Shown here one piece after another: positions 8,089 to 15,870 of a stretch of 32,049 nt of DNA. The position numbers and the translations under genes are program-made. Position 1 is the stretch's first letter, and every line of letters begins with the position of its first letter. Source of the DNA: an uncultured Eubacteriales bacterium. Its GTDB lineage: Bacteria; Bacillota; Clostridia; Oscillospirales; CAG-272. The stretch spans positions 1 through 32,049 of the forward strand of contig CATYXQ010000018.1 of NCBI GenBank assembly GCA_958414825.1. Direction: 5' to 3'. The notes beneath the pieces are model-generated. The model ran no database searches. It saw only the letters and a list, made by a program, of their open reading frames with translations, and had not been told where the DNA came from.

Positions 8089-9234
8089 TTATACTTCTTG
8101 ATTTTGTTTATGGATATTGTGAATTGCCGCAGCAATTTCATCAACATCTCGACGGGTATTGAAGTAACCGAAGCTGATACGGAGCGCACCGTTTTCTGCG
8201 GTGTGCAGGGTGTTGTGTGCCAGTGGTGCGCAGTGAAAACCGCTTCGCGTACAAATGTTTTTTTCGTCCAGTGCAGAAGAGAGCACGTTTAAGGGGATGT
8301 GATTATTGGCGTACAGCAGGACGCCGGTTTCCGGATGTTCGGGGCCGTATAATAGACTGCCCGGAATTTCCAGAAGTTGATCTCGAAGGCGACAGGCCAG
8401 TGAGACTTCATGCGCATTGATTTGAGGGATGCCGATCTTTTTTAGCCAATTGATCGACTCGACAAGTCCGGCAATTAACGGGGTAGGCATGGTTCCACCC
8501 TCGAAACTTTCTGGCAGTGTCAGCCCCATATCGGGTGAGGGCGAATTGATTCCGTTCCCTCCTTCGATCAGCGTTCGTATTGGCTGTTTGTTTCCGAACA
8601 GGACAAATCCGAGTCCTTGCGGTCCGTAGAGGCCTTTGTGTGCAGGTGCGCATAAAGCGCTGATATTATATTGCTCGACATGGATATTTGCTATTCCGGC
8701 GCTTTGCGCCGCGTCTACAATAAAGGTAATGTTATACGCTTTGCAGAACCTTCCAATGGCTTCAATAGGAAAAAGCTTTCCACAAATATTGGAAGCATGC
8801 GTCATAATCAGCATGCCGGTATTTTTTTTGCGCAGTTGTTCAAGCTGCGCTATGATTTCATTTTCCGGTTGCATGACATTGAAAACTTCATAGGATATTT
8901 CTCCTCGCCTTTGCAGTTCAAAAACAGGTCGGAGAACGGAGTTGTGCTCCATGTTGCTGATCAGAATGTGTGAACCGCTTTTATACAGCGTTTTAATGGC
9001 GAGATTTAATGCATACGTGGTATTGAAGGTGAATATGACGTTTTCCGGTTTGCTTGATCCGAATAGATCTGCAAGCGCTTGTCGGCATTCGTAGATTTTT
9101 TCGGAGGCGCGCAGGGAGAGGACATGCCCGCTTCGTCCGGGGTTTCCGCAATATTCCCGGATACATCTGGTAATTTCCGTCGCCATACCTGGCGGTTTCG
9201 GAAATGTTGTAGCGGCATTATCTAAATAAATCAT
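8089..9234 (-). CDS. Class V aminotransferase / cysteine desulfurase family protein
   Basis: 381 aa, PLP-dependent, of the cysteine desulfurase-like family that includes CsdB-type and TIGR01977-like proteins. The N-terminus MIYLDNAATTFPKP is the class hallmark. The Schiff-base lysine is K200 in CAPAHKGLYGPQG, and C335 in TRSGFHCAPLAH fits the persulfide-forming cysteine. The predicted reaction is release of sulfur (or selenium) from cysteine (or selenocysteine) to a carrier. Its ATG overlaps the stop of the upstream DUF3343 gene as ATGA, so the two are translationally coupled, and DUF3343 is annotated in its family as a putative S/Se carrier. No iscU, sufU or thiI is adjacent. The specific acceptor and whether selenium is the substrate are unknown. 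Confidence 0.9.
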   Translation of the reverse strand: MIYLDNAATTFPKPPGMATEITRCIREYCGNPGRSGHVLSLRASEKIYECRQALADLFGSSKPENVIFTFNTTYALNLAIKTLYKSGSHILISNMEHNSVLRPVFELQRRGEISYEVFNVMQPENEIIAQLEQLRKKNTGMLIMTHASNICGKLFPIEAIGRFCKAYNITFIVDAAQSAGIANIHVEQYNISALCAPAHKGLYGPQGLGFVLFGNKQPIRTLIEGGNGINSPSPDMGLTLPESFEGGTMPTPLIAGLVESINWLKKIGIPQINAHEVSLACRLRDQLLEIPGSLLYGPEHPETGVLLYANNHIPLNVLSSALDEKNICTRSGFHCAPLAHNTLHTAENGALRISFGYFNTRRDVDEIAAAIHNIHKQNQEV

Positions 9235-9449
9235 TCCGTATATTCTTCAAAGTCGATACCGGTTCCGGAAAGCAATCGAATCACATTGGCTTTCTGGTTA
9301 CAAGGAAATTCAATTCCATAGACGCAGCCTCGATTGTTTTTTTTCGCACTGATTTTCATTGTGCTGCACGGAATGGAATTTTCAGCCAAAATGCGCTTTG
9401 CTTTGAGGGAATACGTTACGGAGCCGGTGGTAAAAATACATTTTGACAT
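9231..9449 (-). CDS. DUF3343 small protein, putative Se/S carrier
   Basis: 72 aa. It resembles DUF3343 proteins: the N-terminal beta-strand MSKCIFTTGSVTYSLKAKRIL, the middle ENSIPCSTMKISAKKN, and a late FPCNQKANVIRLL where a Cys sits before the last helix. The family is small, often lies next to class V aminotransferases or selenium-related genes, and is annotated as a putative sulfur/selenium carrier; the function is not proven. RBS aggag lies about 8 bases before the start. A + strand promoter-like element overlaps its start codon (see 9443-9472). Confidence 0.8.
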   Translation of the reverse strand: MSKCIFTTGSVTYSLKAKRILAENSIPCSTMKISAKKNNRGCVYGIEFPCNQKANVIRLLSGTGIDFEEYTE

Positions 9450-9472
9450 TTTTTTGCTCCTGAAATTAAAAT
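9443..9472 (+). promoter_or_regulatory. Promoter-like element facing the gene-free region
   Basis: TTGACA at 9443-9448, an 18-base spacer, and TAAAAT at 9467-9472 (6/6 and 5/6 matches to SigA). It faces + and overlaps the start codon of the - strand DUF3343 gene. No + strand CDS follows before the terminator at 9598, so it would drive a short RNA. Confidence 0.45.
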
Positions 9473-9478
9473 TGCCCG

Positions 9479-9625
9479 CACTATAATTTTATGCCGTGCC
9501 GTGAATGTAGTATCCTGTATTCTAAGATTGTGTGGAAATTTTGGAGTAATTTCTTTTTGCTCAAATGAATCAATCAATTTTTCCACTTTCCTCCATGAAC
9601 GCCTTGAAAAAGGGCGTTTTTATTT
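9479..9625 (+). ncRNA. Candidate small RNA (unknown family)
   Basis: This is inferred from a promoter-like element ending at 9472 and an intrinsic terminator at 9598-9625 with no reading frame between them. The transcript would be about 145 nt. Inside it, gtggaaa (9532-9538) can pair with tttccac (9580-9586), giving a long-range stem over a purine/T-rich middle. I could not match it to 6S, SRP, RNase P, tmRNA or a known riboswitch. The region upstream of mraZ has no other explanation. Confidence 0.3.
9598..9625 (+). terminator. Rho-independent terminator in a gene-free region
   Basis: An 8-bp stem (9598-9605 with 9611-9618, one G-T pair), loop gaaaa, and a tail of T5-A-T5. It faces +, yet no + strand gene lies between 8016 and here. 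The reverse strand has no T-tract. Confidence 0.8.
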
Positions 9626-9737
9626 TTGTCCTCCGTGACTGTGTTGGTTTTCTCCATATGGAAAGTAAATTACGGGATTTGGGCTGATTCAACTGTAAAA
9701 TTATATAAAATACGCTTTGTAAATTTTTCAAAACTAC

Positions 9738-9766
9738 TTGCATTTGGTAAATGAATACGCTATAAT
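9738..9766 (+). promoter_or_regulatory. SigA promoter of the mraZ/dcw operon
   Basis: TTGCAT at 9738-9743, a 17-base spacer, and a perfect TATAAT at 9761-9766. The leader up to mraZ (9767-9830) contains GTGG at 9774 and 9787 and AAAGTG at 9805. These recall MraZ-bound repeats upstream of mraZ in other bacteria, but the spacing is irregular, so autoregulation is only a suggestion. Confidence 0.8.
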
Positions 9767-9830
9767 AATAAGCGTGGTGGTGATAAGTGGATTAAAATAC
9801 CATTAAAGTGTTTAAAAGAGGGGGATTTGC

Positions 9831-10265
9831 ATGGAATCAAAGCAGACGTTCGTCGGCGAGTATCGGCATACCCTCGATTCAAAAAAACGATTGTTTATCC
9901 CTGCAAAATTCCGGGAACTTCTCGGAGAAAATTTTGCAATCTCCCGTATCAATGAAAAGTGTCTGCTTTTGTTTTCCGAAGAGGAGTGGATAAAGTACAC
10001 GGATTCGCTGTTGAACGGCGTTCCGGCGGATACAAAGCGTATTGCCCGAAAAGTTTTTTCAAAAACCACATATGTGACGCCGGATGCACAGGGACGCGTT
10101 ATTATTCCGGCTAAGCTTTGCGAGCTTGCTGAACTGAATAAGAATGCGGTTGTGATCGGAGCCGGCACACATGCGGAAATTTGGTCTGAAGAGAACTGGG
10201 ATGCTATGGAGGATGAACTGAATGACGAAGCTTTATCCGAAGCATTCGGCAAGCTCGGGTTTTAA
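9831..10265 (+). CDS. mraZ: Transcriptional regulator MraZ
   Basis: 144 aa, the standard length. Two AbrB-like MraZ repeats are visible: FVGEYRHTLDSKKRLFIPAKF (near residues 6-26) and a second with TYVTPDAQGRVIIPAKL, each with the D-x-x-x-R-hydrophobic-x-IP motif. MraZ is a nucleoid-associated DNA-binding regulator that usually controls its own dcw operon, and here it heads that cluster directly downstream of a strong promoter. RBS gaggggg precedes the ATG. rsmH follows 12 bases after the stop. Confidence 0.97.
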   Translation: MESKQTFVGEYRHTLDSKKRLFIPAKFRELLGENFAISRINEKCLLLFSEEEWIKYTDSLLNGVPADTKRIARKVFSKTTYVTPDAQGRVIIPAKLCELAELNKNAVVIGAGTHAEIWSEENWDAMEDELNDEALSEAFGKLGF

Positions 10266-10277
10266 GAGGGCGGCGTA

Positions 10278-11219
10278 ATGGAAAAAATTCAGTTTTCACA
10301 TATTCCGGTTTTATTGTCCGAATGCATTGACGGACTGGCAATTCGTCCGAACGGTGTTTATGTGGATTGTACGCTGGGCGGCGGCGGTCATTCGCTTGAG
10401 ATTGTCAAACGTTTGCATGACGGCAGGCTGGTGGCGATAGACCGTGACAGTGATGCGCTGGAAGCGGCAGGCAAGCGGCTTGCAGCTTATCGCGATCGGA
10501 TCACATATGTACACAGCAATTTTTCGGATCTGGACTTCGTTTTACAAGAGCTACATATAGACAAAGTAGACGGTATTTTAATGGATCTTGGCGTATCCTC
10601 CTATCAGTTGGATCAGGCGGAACGCGGCTTTTCGTATATGCAGGAAGCCAAACTTGATATGCGCATGGATCGGGAAGCAAAACTGTGTGCGTATGATGTC
10701 GTGAATACGTACTCGGAAGAGGAATTGCGAAGAATTTTATATGAATACGGCGAAGAAAAATTTGCGAGAAATATTGCCGCAAACATTGTTCGACGGCGAG
10801 AAGTAAAACCGATTGAAACGACCTTGGAACTCGCCGAACTGATTAAAGCTTCTTTGCCGGGGGCGGCAAGAGAAGGCGGTCATCATCCTGCAAAACGCAG
10901 CTTCCAGGCTATACGAATTGAAGTCAATTCCGAATTGTCTTCTGCTTCGGCGGCGATAGATGCGGCGGTAGGACGTTTAAATATAGGCGGCAGGTTTGCT
11001 GTTATTACGTTTCATTCGTTGGAGGACAGGCTTGTCAAACAGAAATTTACCGCTTTGGCTACAGGTTGTACCTGTCCGCGTGAATTCCCGGTTTGCGTTT
11101 GCGGAAAAAAACCGAAAATTCGTATGGTTTGCAAAAAACCGATTGTACCGAGTGAAGATGAATTGGCGGCAAATCCGCGTGCACGGAGCGCAAAGCTTCG
11201 CATTGCGGAAAAGCTTTAA
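10278..11219 (+). CDS. rsmH: 16S rRNA (cytosine(1402)-N(4))-methyltransferase
   Basis: 313 aa. RsmH (formerly MraW) methylates N4 of C1402 in the decoding centre of 16S rRNA using S-adenosylmethionine. The SAM-binding motif is VDCTLGGGGHSLEI, followed by AIDRD, LMDLGVSSYQLD and RGFSY. The C-terminus has ITFHSLEDRLVKQKF and a Cys pair region (TGCTCPREFPVCVCG). It sits in the conserved second place of the dcw cluster, 12 bases after mraZ and 17 before the FtsL gene. Confidence 0.98.
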   Translation: MEKIQFSHIPVLLSECIDGLAIRPNGVYVDCTLGGGGHSLEIVKRLHDGRLVAIDRDSDALEAAGKRLAAYRDRITYVHSNFSDLDFVLQELHIDKVDGILMDLGVSSYQLDQAERGFSYMQEAKLDMRMDREAKLCAYDVVNTYSEEELRRILYEYGEEKFARNIAANIVRRREVKPIETTLELAELIKASLPGAAREGGHHPAKRSFQAIRIEVNSELSSASAAIDAAVGRLNIGGRFAVITFHSLEDRLVKQKFTALATGCTCPREFPVCVCGKKPKIRMVCKKPIVPSEDELAANPRARSAKLRIAEKL

Positions 11220-11236
11220 AAACGGAGGAAGTTTAA

Positions 11237-11932
11237 ATGACGGCACATTATGAAAATAGGATTGCGGCAAATACGGTAACGGTCAAAGATGTGATTGCCG
11301 CAAAAGCGATTCGATGCGGTTATAATCCGTATTGCAGAAGTACGGATGCAAATGCGCGCCGTGTGACCGATGAAATGAAAAGACGCGTCGAAGGGATTCG
11401 CAGTGCAAATGAAAACATGCGTGTTAAGCGTGCTTCCGGTACAACCGCCAACCGTCCGATTATTCGCGAGGTGCGTCCGGTTCCTCAAACGTCGGTTGCG
11501 CATCGCGAAGTCGTTTCGATAGAAAATTTTGAACTTGTCAAAAGAAAAAGCTCGGTTTTCTCTTTCAGTATGCTGATTTCGGTTTTGATCTGCGCGTTTG
11601 TTCTGGCGGCCGTGGTTTACAGCGGATCGCTGATTAATGAGGAAGCCAGAGAATATGCCGAACTTTCTCAAACGCTGGAAGCGCTTCGTAAAGACAATCA
11701 GGCGCTGTCTTTGCAACTCGAAGAAAAAAATGATTTAGCAGTGATTGAAGAAATGGCAAAAAATGATCTGGGCATGGTTAAAGTGGCCGATGCGCAGCAG
11801 AAATATGTTTCTCTTTCAAACGGCGACACAATACAGGCGTATGGTGCGGAAGAACAGGATACTGCATTTGGAATCAGTTTGCTCAATACGTTTGGTGAGA
11901 AGATCAGTAAATTTTTAGAATATCTGGATTAA
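11237..11932 (+). CDS. ftsL: FtsL-like cell division protein with a long cytoplasmic tail
   Basis: 231 aa, longer than typical FtsL (about 90-130 aa). A roughly 105-residue polar, basic cytoplasmic region is followed by one transmembrane helix (about 106-130) and an external coiled coil (INEEAREYAELSQTLEALRK and on). The late sequence NDLGMVKVADAQQ recalls the conserved C-terminal part of FtsL/DivIC proteins. Position (rsmH - this - PBP) is the classical ftsL slot. FtsL pairs with DivIC/FtsB and FtsQ to activate septal peptidoglycan synthesis. Identity rests on topology and synteny more than on residue identity, as is usual for this fast-evolving protein. RBS ggaggaag precedes the ATG. Confidence 0.8.
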   Translation: MTAHYENRIAANTVTVKDVIAAKAIRCGYNPYCRSTDANARRVTDEMKRRVEGIRSANENMRVKRASGTTANRPIIREVRPVPQTSVAHREVVSIENFELVKRKSSVFSFSMLISVLICAFVLAAVVYSGSLINEEAREYAELSQTLEALRKDNQALSLQLEEKNDLAVIEEMAKNDLGMVKVADAQQKYVSLSNGDTIQAYGAEEQDTAFGISLLNTFGEKISKFLEYLD

Positions 11933-11988
11933 AGCCGAATATCTATTTATAGAGAAAGTTCGGCTTGATTCGGAAGGAGTTAATGAAC

Positions 11989-14301
11989 ATGGCGCAGAAA
12001 ATGATGAACAGTGTAACAGCTAAGCGAAGCTTTATATTGCTCACATTCTTTGCGCTTTTTGCGCTTTTGTTGGTATGTGTCATTTTTAAAATGCAGGTTT
12101 TTGAATACGACATGTATCAAGAAGAAGTGATTAATCAGATTACGGTGGAGAACTCTGTTCCTGCAGAACGCGGTACGATTTATGACCGTAATATGAATGT
12201 GCTTGCCGCAAATCAAACAACATGGCGCGTGTTTATTTCACCGGTAGATATTCAGAGCGCGGTTTACACCTCGGTGATTGACCGCGCGCTTTATCGTGTT
12301 CGGTACGGGGAAAGTTTGACCGCGTCTAAGGACAGAAATCGTCAGGATGAAATCATTGCTTCGGGACTTTCCGAAATTCTCGGCGTGGATTATGAATTCG
12401 TTTTAAAAAAAGCGGCCATGGCCGGCAGACGTGATGAAACGATCAAAAAAAATGTGGATAAAGAAACCGCCGACAAGGTGCTTGATTTTATAGCCGAGCA
12501 TGGCCTTGAACAGCAGGTGCATTTGGAAGCGACAAATAAACGGTACTATACATATGGAAATATGGCTGCGCAGACGCTTGGCTTTACAGGCGTAGACGGC
12601 CAGGGACTGTATGGCCTTGAGTATCAGTATGATGAAGAATTGACCGGCGTAGACGGAAAATATATCATAGCGCAGGATGCCCGCGGCAATGAAATGGCAT
12701 ATAATTATGAGAGCTATGTAGAGCCGATTAACGGGTACGACATGCTGACAACCTTAGATACGCGCATTCAGCATGAGTTGGATCTTCAGGTAGAGGCGGC
12801 TCTTATGGATTCAGCCGCGCAAAATCGCGCCTGCGGCATCGCCATGGATCCGAAAACCGGAAAAATTCTCGGTATTTCTGTAAAACCGGATTTTGATTTG
12901 AACGCGCCGTATGTTTTGGACGAATTGTCACAGGCCATGCTCGAAAGCAGCGGACTTTCGGAAGATAGCGACGAATATAAAGCGTTTCTTGCCGAGTTGC
13001 GGCAGATTATGTGGAGCAACAAGGCGATTACCGAAATTTATGAACCCGGATCTACTTTTAAGATCATTACGACGGCAATGGCGCTTGAAGAAAATGTGAC
13101 GACGCCGACCGAACTTTTTACATGTACGGGCGCCTTACAGGTCGGCGGTTATACGATACACTGTCATAAAAGGGGCGGACATGGTACTGTAACCTTTGCG
13201 CGCGGGCTTCAACAGTCCTGTAATCCGGTACTGATGACCATTGCCGCGCGAGTTGGAAGCAGCAAGTTCTATGATTATTTTGAGGCCTTCGGTTATCTCG
13301 AAAAAACGGGAATTGATCTGCCGGGCGAGGGAAACACCGTCTTTCATAAAAAAGAATCGCTTGGGACGACAGAACTTGCCACGGCATCTTTCGGTCAGCG
13401 GTTTAAGGTCAGTCCAATTGCACAGTTTACTGCCATCAGCGCTGTGGCAAACGGAGGATATTTGGTTACGCCGCATTTGCTTGATAAATTTGTAGATGAT
13501 GAGGGGAATGTCGTTTATTCTTACGGCACGGAAGTGAAACGTCAGGTAATCAGCACAGAAACGGCCAATACGATTTCCCAAATTTTGGAGGCGGGTGTAT
13601 CCGGAGACGGCGGTGCGAAAAATGTATATGTAAAGGGGTATAAAATCGCAGCGAAAACCGGAACCTCTGAAAAATTTGACGAACCGGAAAAGAAATTGCG
13701 CATCAGTTCCTGCGTAGCATATGCGCCGGCAGACGATCCGCAAATTGCCGTGATTATCATGGTAGATGAACCGACCGGCGCAAGCGTTTACGGAAGCATC
13801 GTCGCCGCGCCGTATGTCGCGAAATTTTTGACCAACGTGCTTCCGTATCTCGGTATCGAGCCTGTATATTCAGAAGAAGATCTTGCCAAAATGCAGATCA
13901 CGGTAGGGCGGTATATCGGAAACAGCATAGCTGACGCTAAGAAAAAGATCAAGGATCTCGGAGTTGCGGTTGAGATTATCGGAAATGGCGAGACCGTTAC
14001 CGGACAAACGCCGAAAAACGGAAGTGTTATTTCTTTGGAGAGCGGTCGAATCATTTTGTACAGTGACACTGTCGATCCTGCCAGCAAAACGGCGGTGGTT
14101 CCGGATATTTTGGGGCTTACGGCGTCTGAAGCCAACGCAAAGATCATCAATGCCGGTTTGAATATTAAAATTGAGGGAGCGCAGAATTATGAAAAGGGAA
14201 GCGGCGCAATCGTTACCTCGCAGTCGTATGCGGGCGGTACGGAGGTTCCGTATGGAACGGTGGTAACCATCGAAGTTTTGCATATGGATACAACCGATTA
14301 A
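11989..14301 (+). CDS. Class B penicillin-binding protein with PASTA domains (FtsI/SpoVD type)
   Basis: 770 aa from ATG 11989, which lies 9 bases after aaggag (11974-11979); ATG 11983 is an alternative. Order: short cytoplasmic tail, one transmembrane helix (about 15-38), a pedestal domain beginning ERGTIYDRNMNVLAANQT, a transpeptidase domain with S355-T-F-K (active serine), S410-C-N and K556-T-G, then two PASTA repeats (about 635-700 and 702-768). It cross-links septal peptidoglycan or, if SpoVD-like, the spore cortex. PASTA-tailed class B PBPs at this place in Bacillota include both division and sporulation enzymes, so the exact role is open. It is followed by murE. Confidence 0.95.
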   Translation: MAQKMMNSVTAKRSFILLTFFALFALLLVCVIFKMQVFEYDMYQEEVINQITVENSVPAERGTIYDRNMNVLAANQTTWRVFISPVDIQSAVYTSVIDRALYRVRYGESLTASKDRNRQDEIIASGLSEILGVDYEFVLKKAAMAGRRDETIKKNVDKETADKVLDFIAEHGLEQQVHLEATNKRYYTYGNMAAQTLGFTGVDGQGLYGLEYQYDEELTGVDGKYIIAQDARGNEMAYNYESYVEPINGYDMLTTLDTRIQHELDLQVEAALMDSAAQNRACGIAMDPKTGKILGISVKPDFDLNAPYVLDELSQAMLESSGLSEDSDEYKAFLAELRQIMWSNKAITEIYEPGSTFKIITTAMALEENVTTPTELFTCTGALQVGGYTIHCHKRGGHGTVTFARGLQQSCNPVLMTIAARVGSSKFYDYFEAFGYLEKTGIDLPGEGNTVFHKKESLGTTELATASFGQRFKVSPIAQFTAISAVANGGYLVTPHLLDKFVDDEGNVVYSYGTEVKRQVISTETANTISQILEAGVSGDGGAKNVYVKGYKIAAKTGTSEKFDEPEKKLRISSCVAYAPADDPQIAVIIMVDEPTGASVYGSIVAAPYVAKFLTNVLPYLGIEPVYSEEDLAKMQITVGRYIGNSIADAKKKIKDLGVAVEIIGNGETVTGQTPKNGSVISLESGRIILYSDTVDPASKTAVVPDILGLTASEANAKIINAGLNIKIEGAQNYEKGSGAIVTSQSYAGGTEVPYGTVVTIEVLHMDTTD

Positions 14302-14356
14302 AGAAAAAGAATGCCATAAAACCGGAAGTTCAAGCACATTATTTTGGAGGGGTTTT

Positions 14357-15853
14357 ATGGTACTTGAGGCTCTGCTTTCGGGCTGTGGATGTCAAATCGA
14401 CGCGCAGTATGGCGGTTTGGATGTGGCGTGTATTTCGTATGATTCCCGTACGGTTGTGCCGGGGGCGCTGTTTATTGCCATACGGGGCGAGCATACGGAC
14501 GGGCATGAGTATATCATGCAGGCACAGGCCAGCGGCGCTGTAGCGTGTGTTTGCGAACATAGAATTGACGGTATTGAAATTCCGCAAATTCTATCTGGAA
14601 ATACACGGCGAACTTTGGCTTGTGCATATGCGAATTTCTATGGCAATCCGCAAAATAAAATGCGGATGATTGGTATTACTGGAACCAACGGAAAATCTTC
14701 TACTGCATATATGCTGAAGACGATTTTAAGTCACAGCGGTTATCGTACGGCTTTAATCGGAACGATTAAAAGCATGATCGGCGAATCGGACTATGCACCG
14801 GAACTCGACGGTGAAGCTAAAGAACATTTTGAAACAATGACAACACCCGACCCGGATATTCTTTATCGCGTACTTTCGGAAATGGCGGATGCTGGGGTAG
14901 AGGCTGTGGTCATGGAAGCTTCTTCTCATGCGCTGGCACTTGAGAAACTGGCGCCGATTCATTTTGAATTGGGGATTTTCACAAATTTGTCCGATGAACA
15001 TTTGGATTTTCATAAAACCACGGAAAACTATTTGAAAGCCAAAGCCAAACTGTTTTCGCAGTGCAGAACGGGCATTGTGAATATAGATGATCCCGCAGCG
15101 GAAAAACTTTTAGAAATGGCGGTATGCCGAATCGTTCGATTCGGTATTGACAAACCGGGCGATTATATGGCGGTAAATATAGAAAGCCGCGGTGTATTCG
15201 GAAGTGAATATGTTTTGCGATCGCCGAATGCACGTTTTAAAATCAAGACCATGATTCCCGGATATTTTACGCTGTATAATACGCTTGCGGCTGCTACGGC
15301 GGCGAGAGAATTTGGTATAGATTTGCTCAATATTCAAAATGCAATTTTTTCGCTGAATGGAATTTGCGGTCGGCTGGAGCGTGTAAATCTCGGTTTTACC
15401 AACACTTCTTTTTCTGTTTTTATCGATTATGCGCACACACCTTTTGCCATGGAAAACCTTTTAAATTGCGTAAATGGATTTCGTTTACCCGGTCAGCGGA
15501 TTGTAACGTTGTTTGGATGCGGCGGCGACCGTGATCGAGAGAAACGTCCGCATATGGGAAGGATTGCGGCGCAAAAAAGCGATTTTGTGATTATCACTTC
15601 GGATAATGCGCGCACGGAGAATCCGGCGTCTATTATCCGGGATATTTTATCCGGAATTTTGGACGCAACAAATTGTATGGTGATAGAAAACCGGCGACAA
15701 GCCATTGAATATGCGATAGAAAATGCGCTTGAAGGGGATATAATTTTGCTCGTCGGAAAAGGCCATGAACGATATGAGATTGATTCTGATGGGATTCATG
15801 CTTTTTCGGAAGCTGAAATTGCCGAGCAGGCTGCAGAACAAAGAGGATTGTAA
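14357..15853 (+). CDS. murE: UDP-N-acetylmuramoyl-tripeptide synthetase MurE
   Basis: 498 aa. MurE adds the third amino acid of the stem peptide to UDP-MurNAc-L-Ala-D-Glu using ATP. It has the ATP-binding loop TGTNGKSST (K113), the second-domain EASSHALALEKL, the region of the carbamylated lysine KAKAKLF, the domain-3 motif FGCGGDRDREKRPHMG, and VGKGHERYEI near the end. The substrate-selecting motif reads D416-N-A-R419 where meso-diaminopimelate enzymes usually read DNPR. The arginine that contacts the DAP carboxylate is kept, so meso-DAP is the likely substrate despite the Pro to Ala change. RBS ggagggg precedes the start. murF follows 17 bases later. Confidence 0.96.
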   Translation: MVLEALLSGCGCQIDAQYGGLDVACISYDSRTVVPGALFIAIRGEHTDGHEYIMQAQASGAVACVCEHRIDGIEIPQILSGNTRRTLACAYANFYGNPQNKMRMIGITGTNGKSSTAYMLKTILSHSGYRTALIGTIKSMIGESDYAPELDGEAKEHFETMTTPDPDILYRVLSEMADAGVEAVVMEASSHALALEKLAPIHFELGIFTNLSDEHLDFHKTTENYLKAKAKLFSQCRTGIVNIDDPAAEKLLEMAVCRIVRFGIDKPGDYMAVNIESRGVFGSEYVLRSPNARFKIKTMIPGYFTLYNTLAAATAAREFGIDLLNIQNAIFSLNGICGRLERVNLGFTNTSFSVFIDYAHTPFAMENLLNCVNGFRLPGQRIVTLFGCGGDRDREKRPHMGRIAAQKSDFVIITSDNARTENPASIIRDILSGILDATNCMVIENRRQAIEYAIENALEGDIILLVGKGHERYEIDSDGIHAFSEAEIAEQAAEQRGL

Positions 15854-15870
15854 AAATATAGGAGGCGCAA

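Noticed and set aside
9479..9625. 6S RNA or a known riboswitch upstream of mraZ
   Set aside because: I could not recognise the long closing stem and central bubble of 6S RNA, or any conserved riboswitch core. It is listed only as an unclassified candidate RNA.
9774..9810. MraZ operator repeats upstream of mraZ
   Set aside because: GTGG-like elements occur, but their spacing (13 and 21 bases) is irregular compared with the regular repeats known elsewhere; mentioned only in the promoter entry.
12786..13743. Long antisense open frames over the PBP and other core genes
   Set aside because: They are shadows of well-supported genes, have no ribosome-binding sites, and their translations look unlike protein families.
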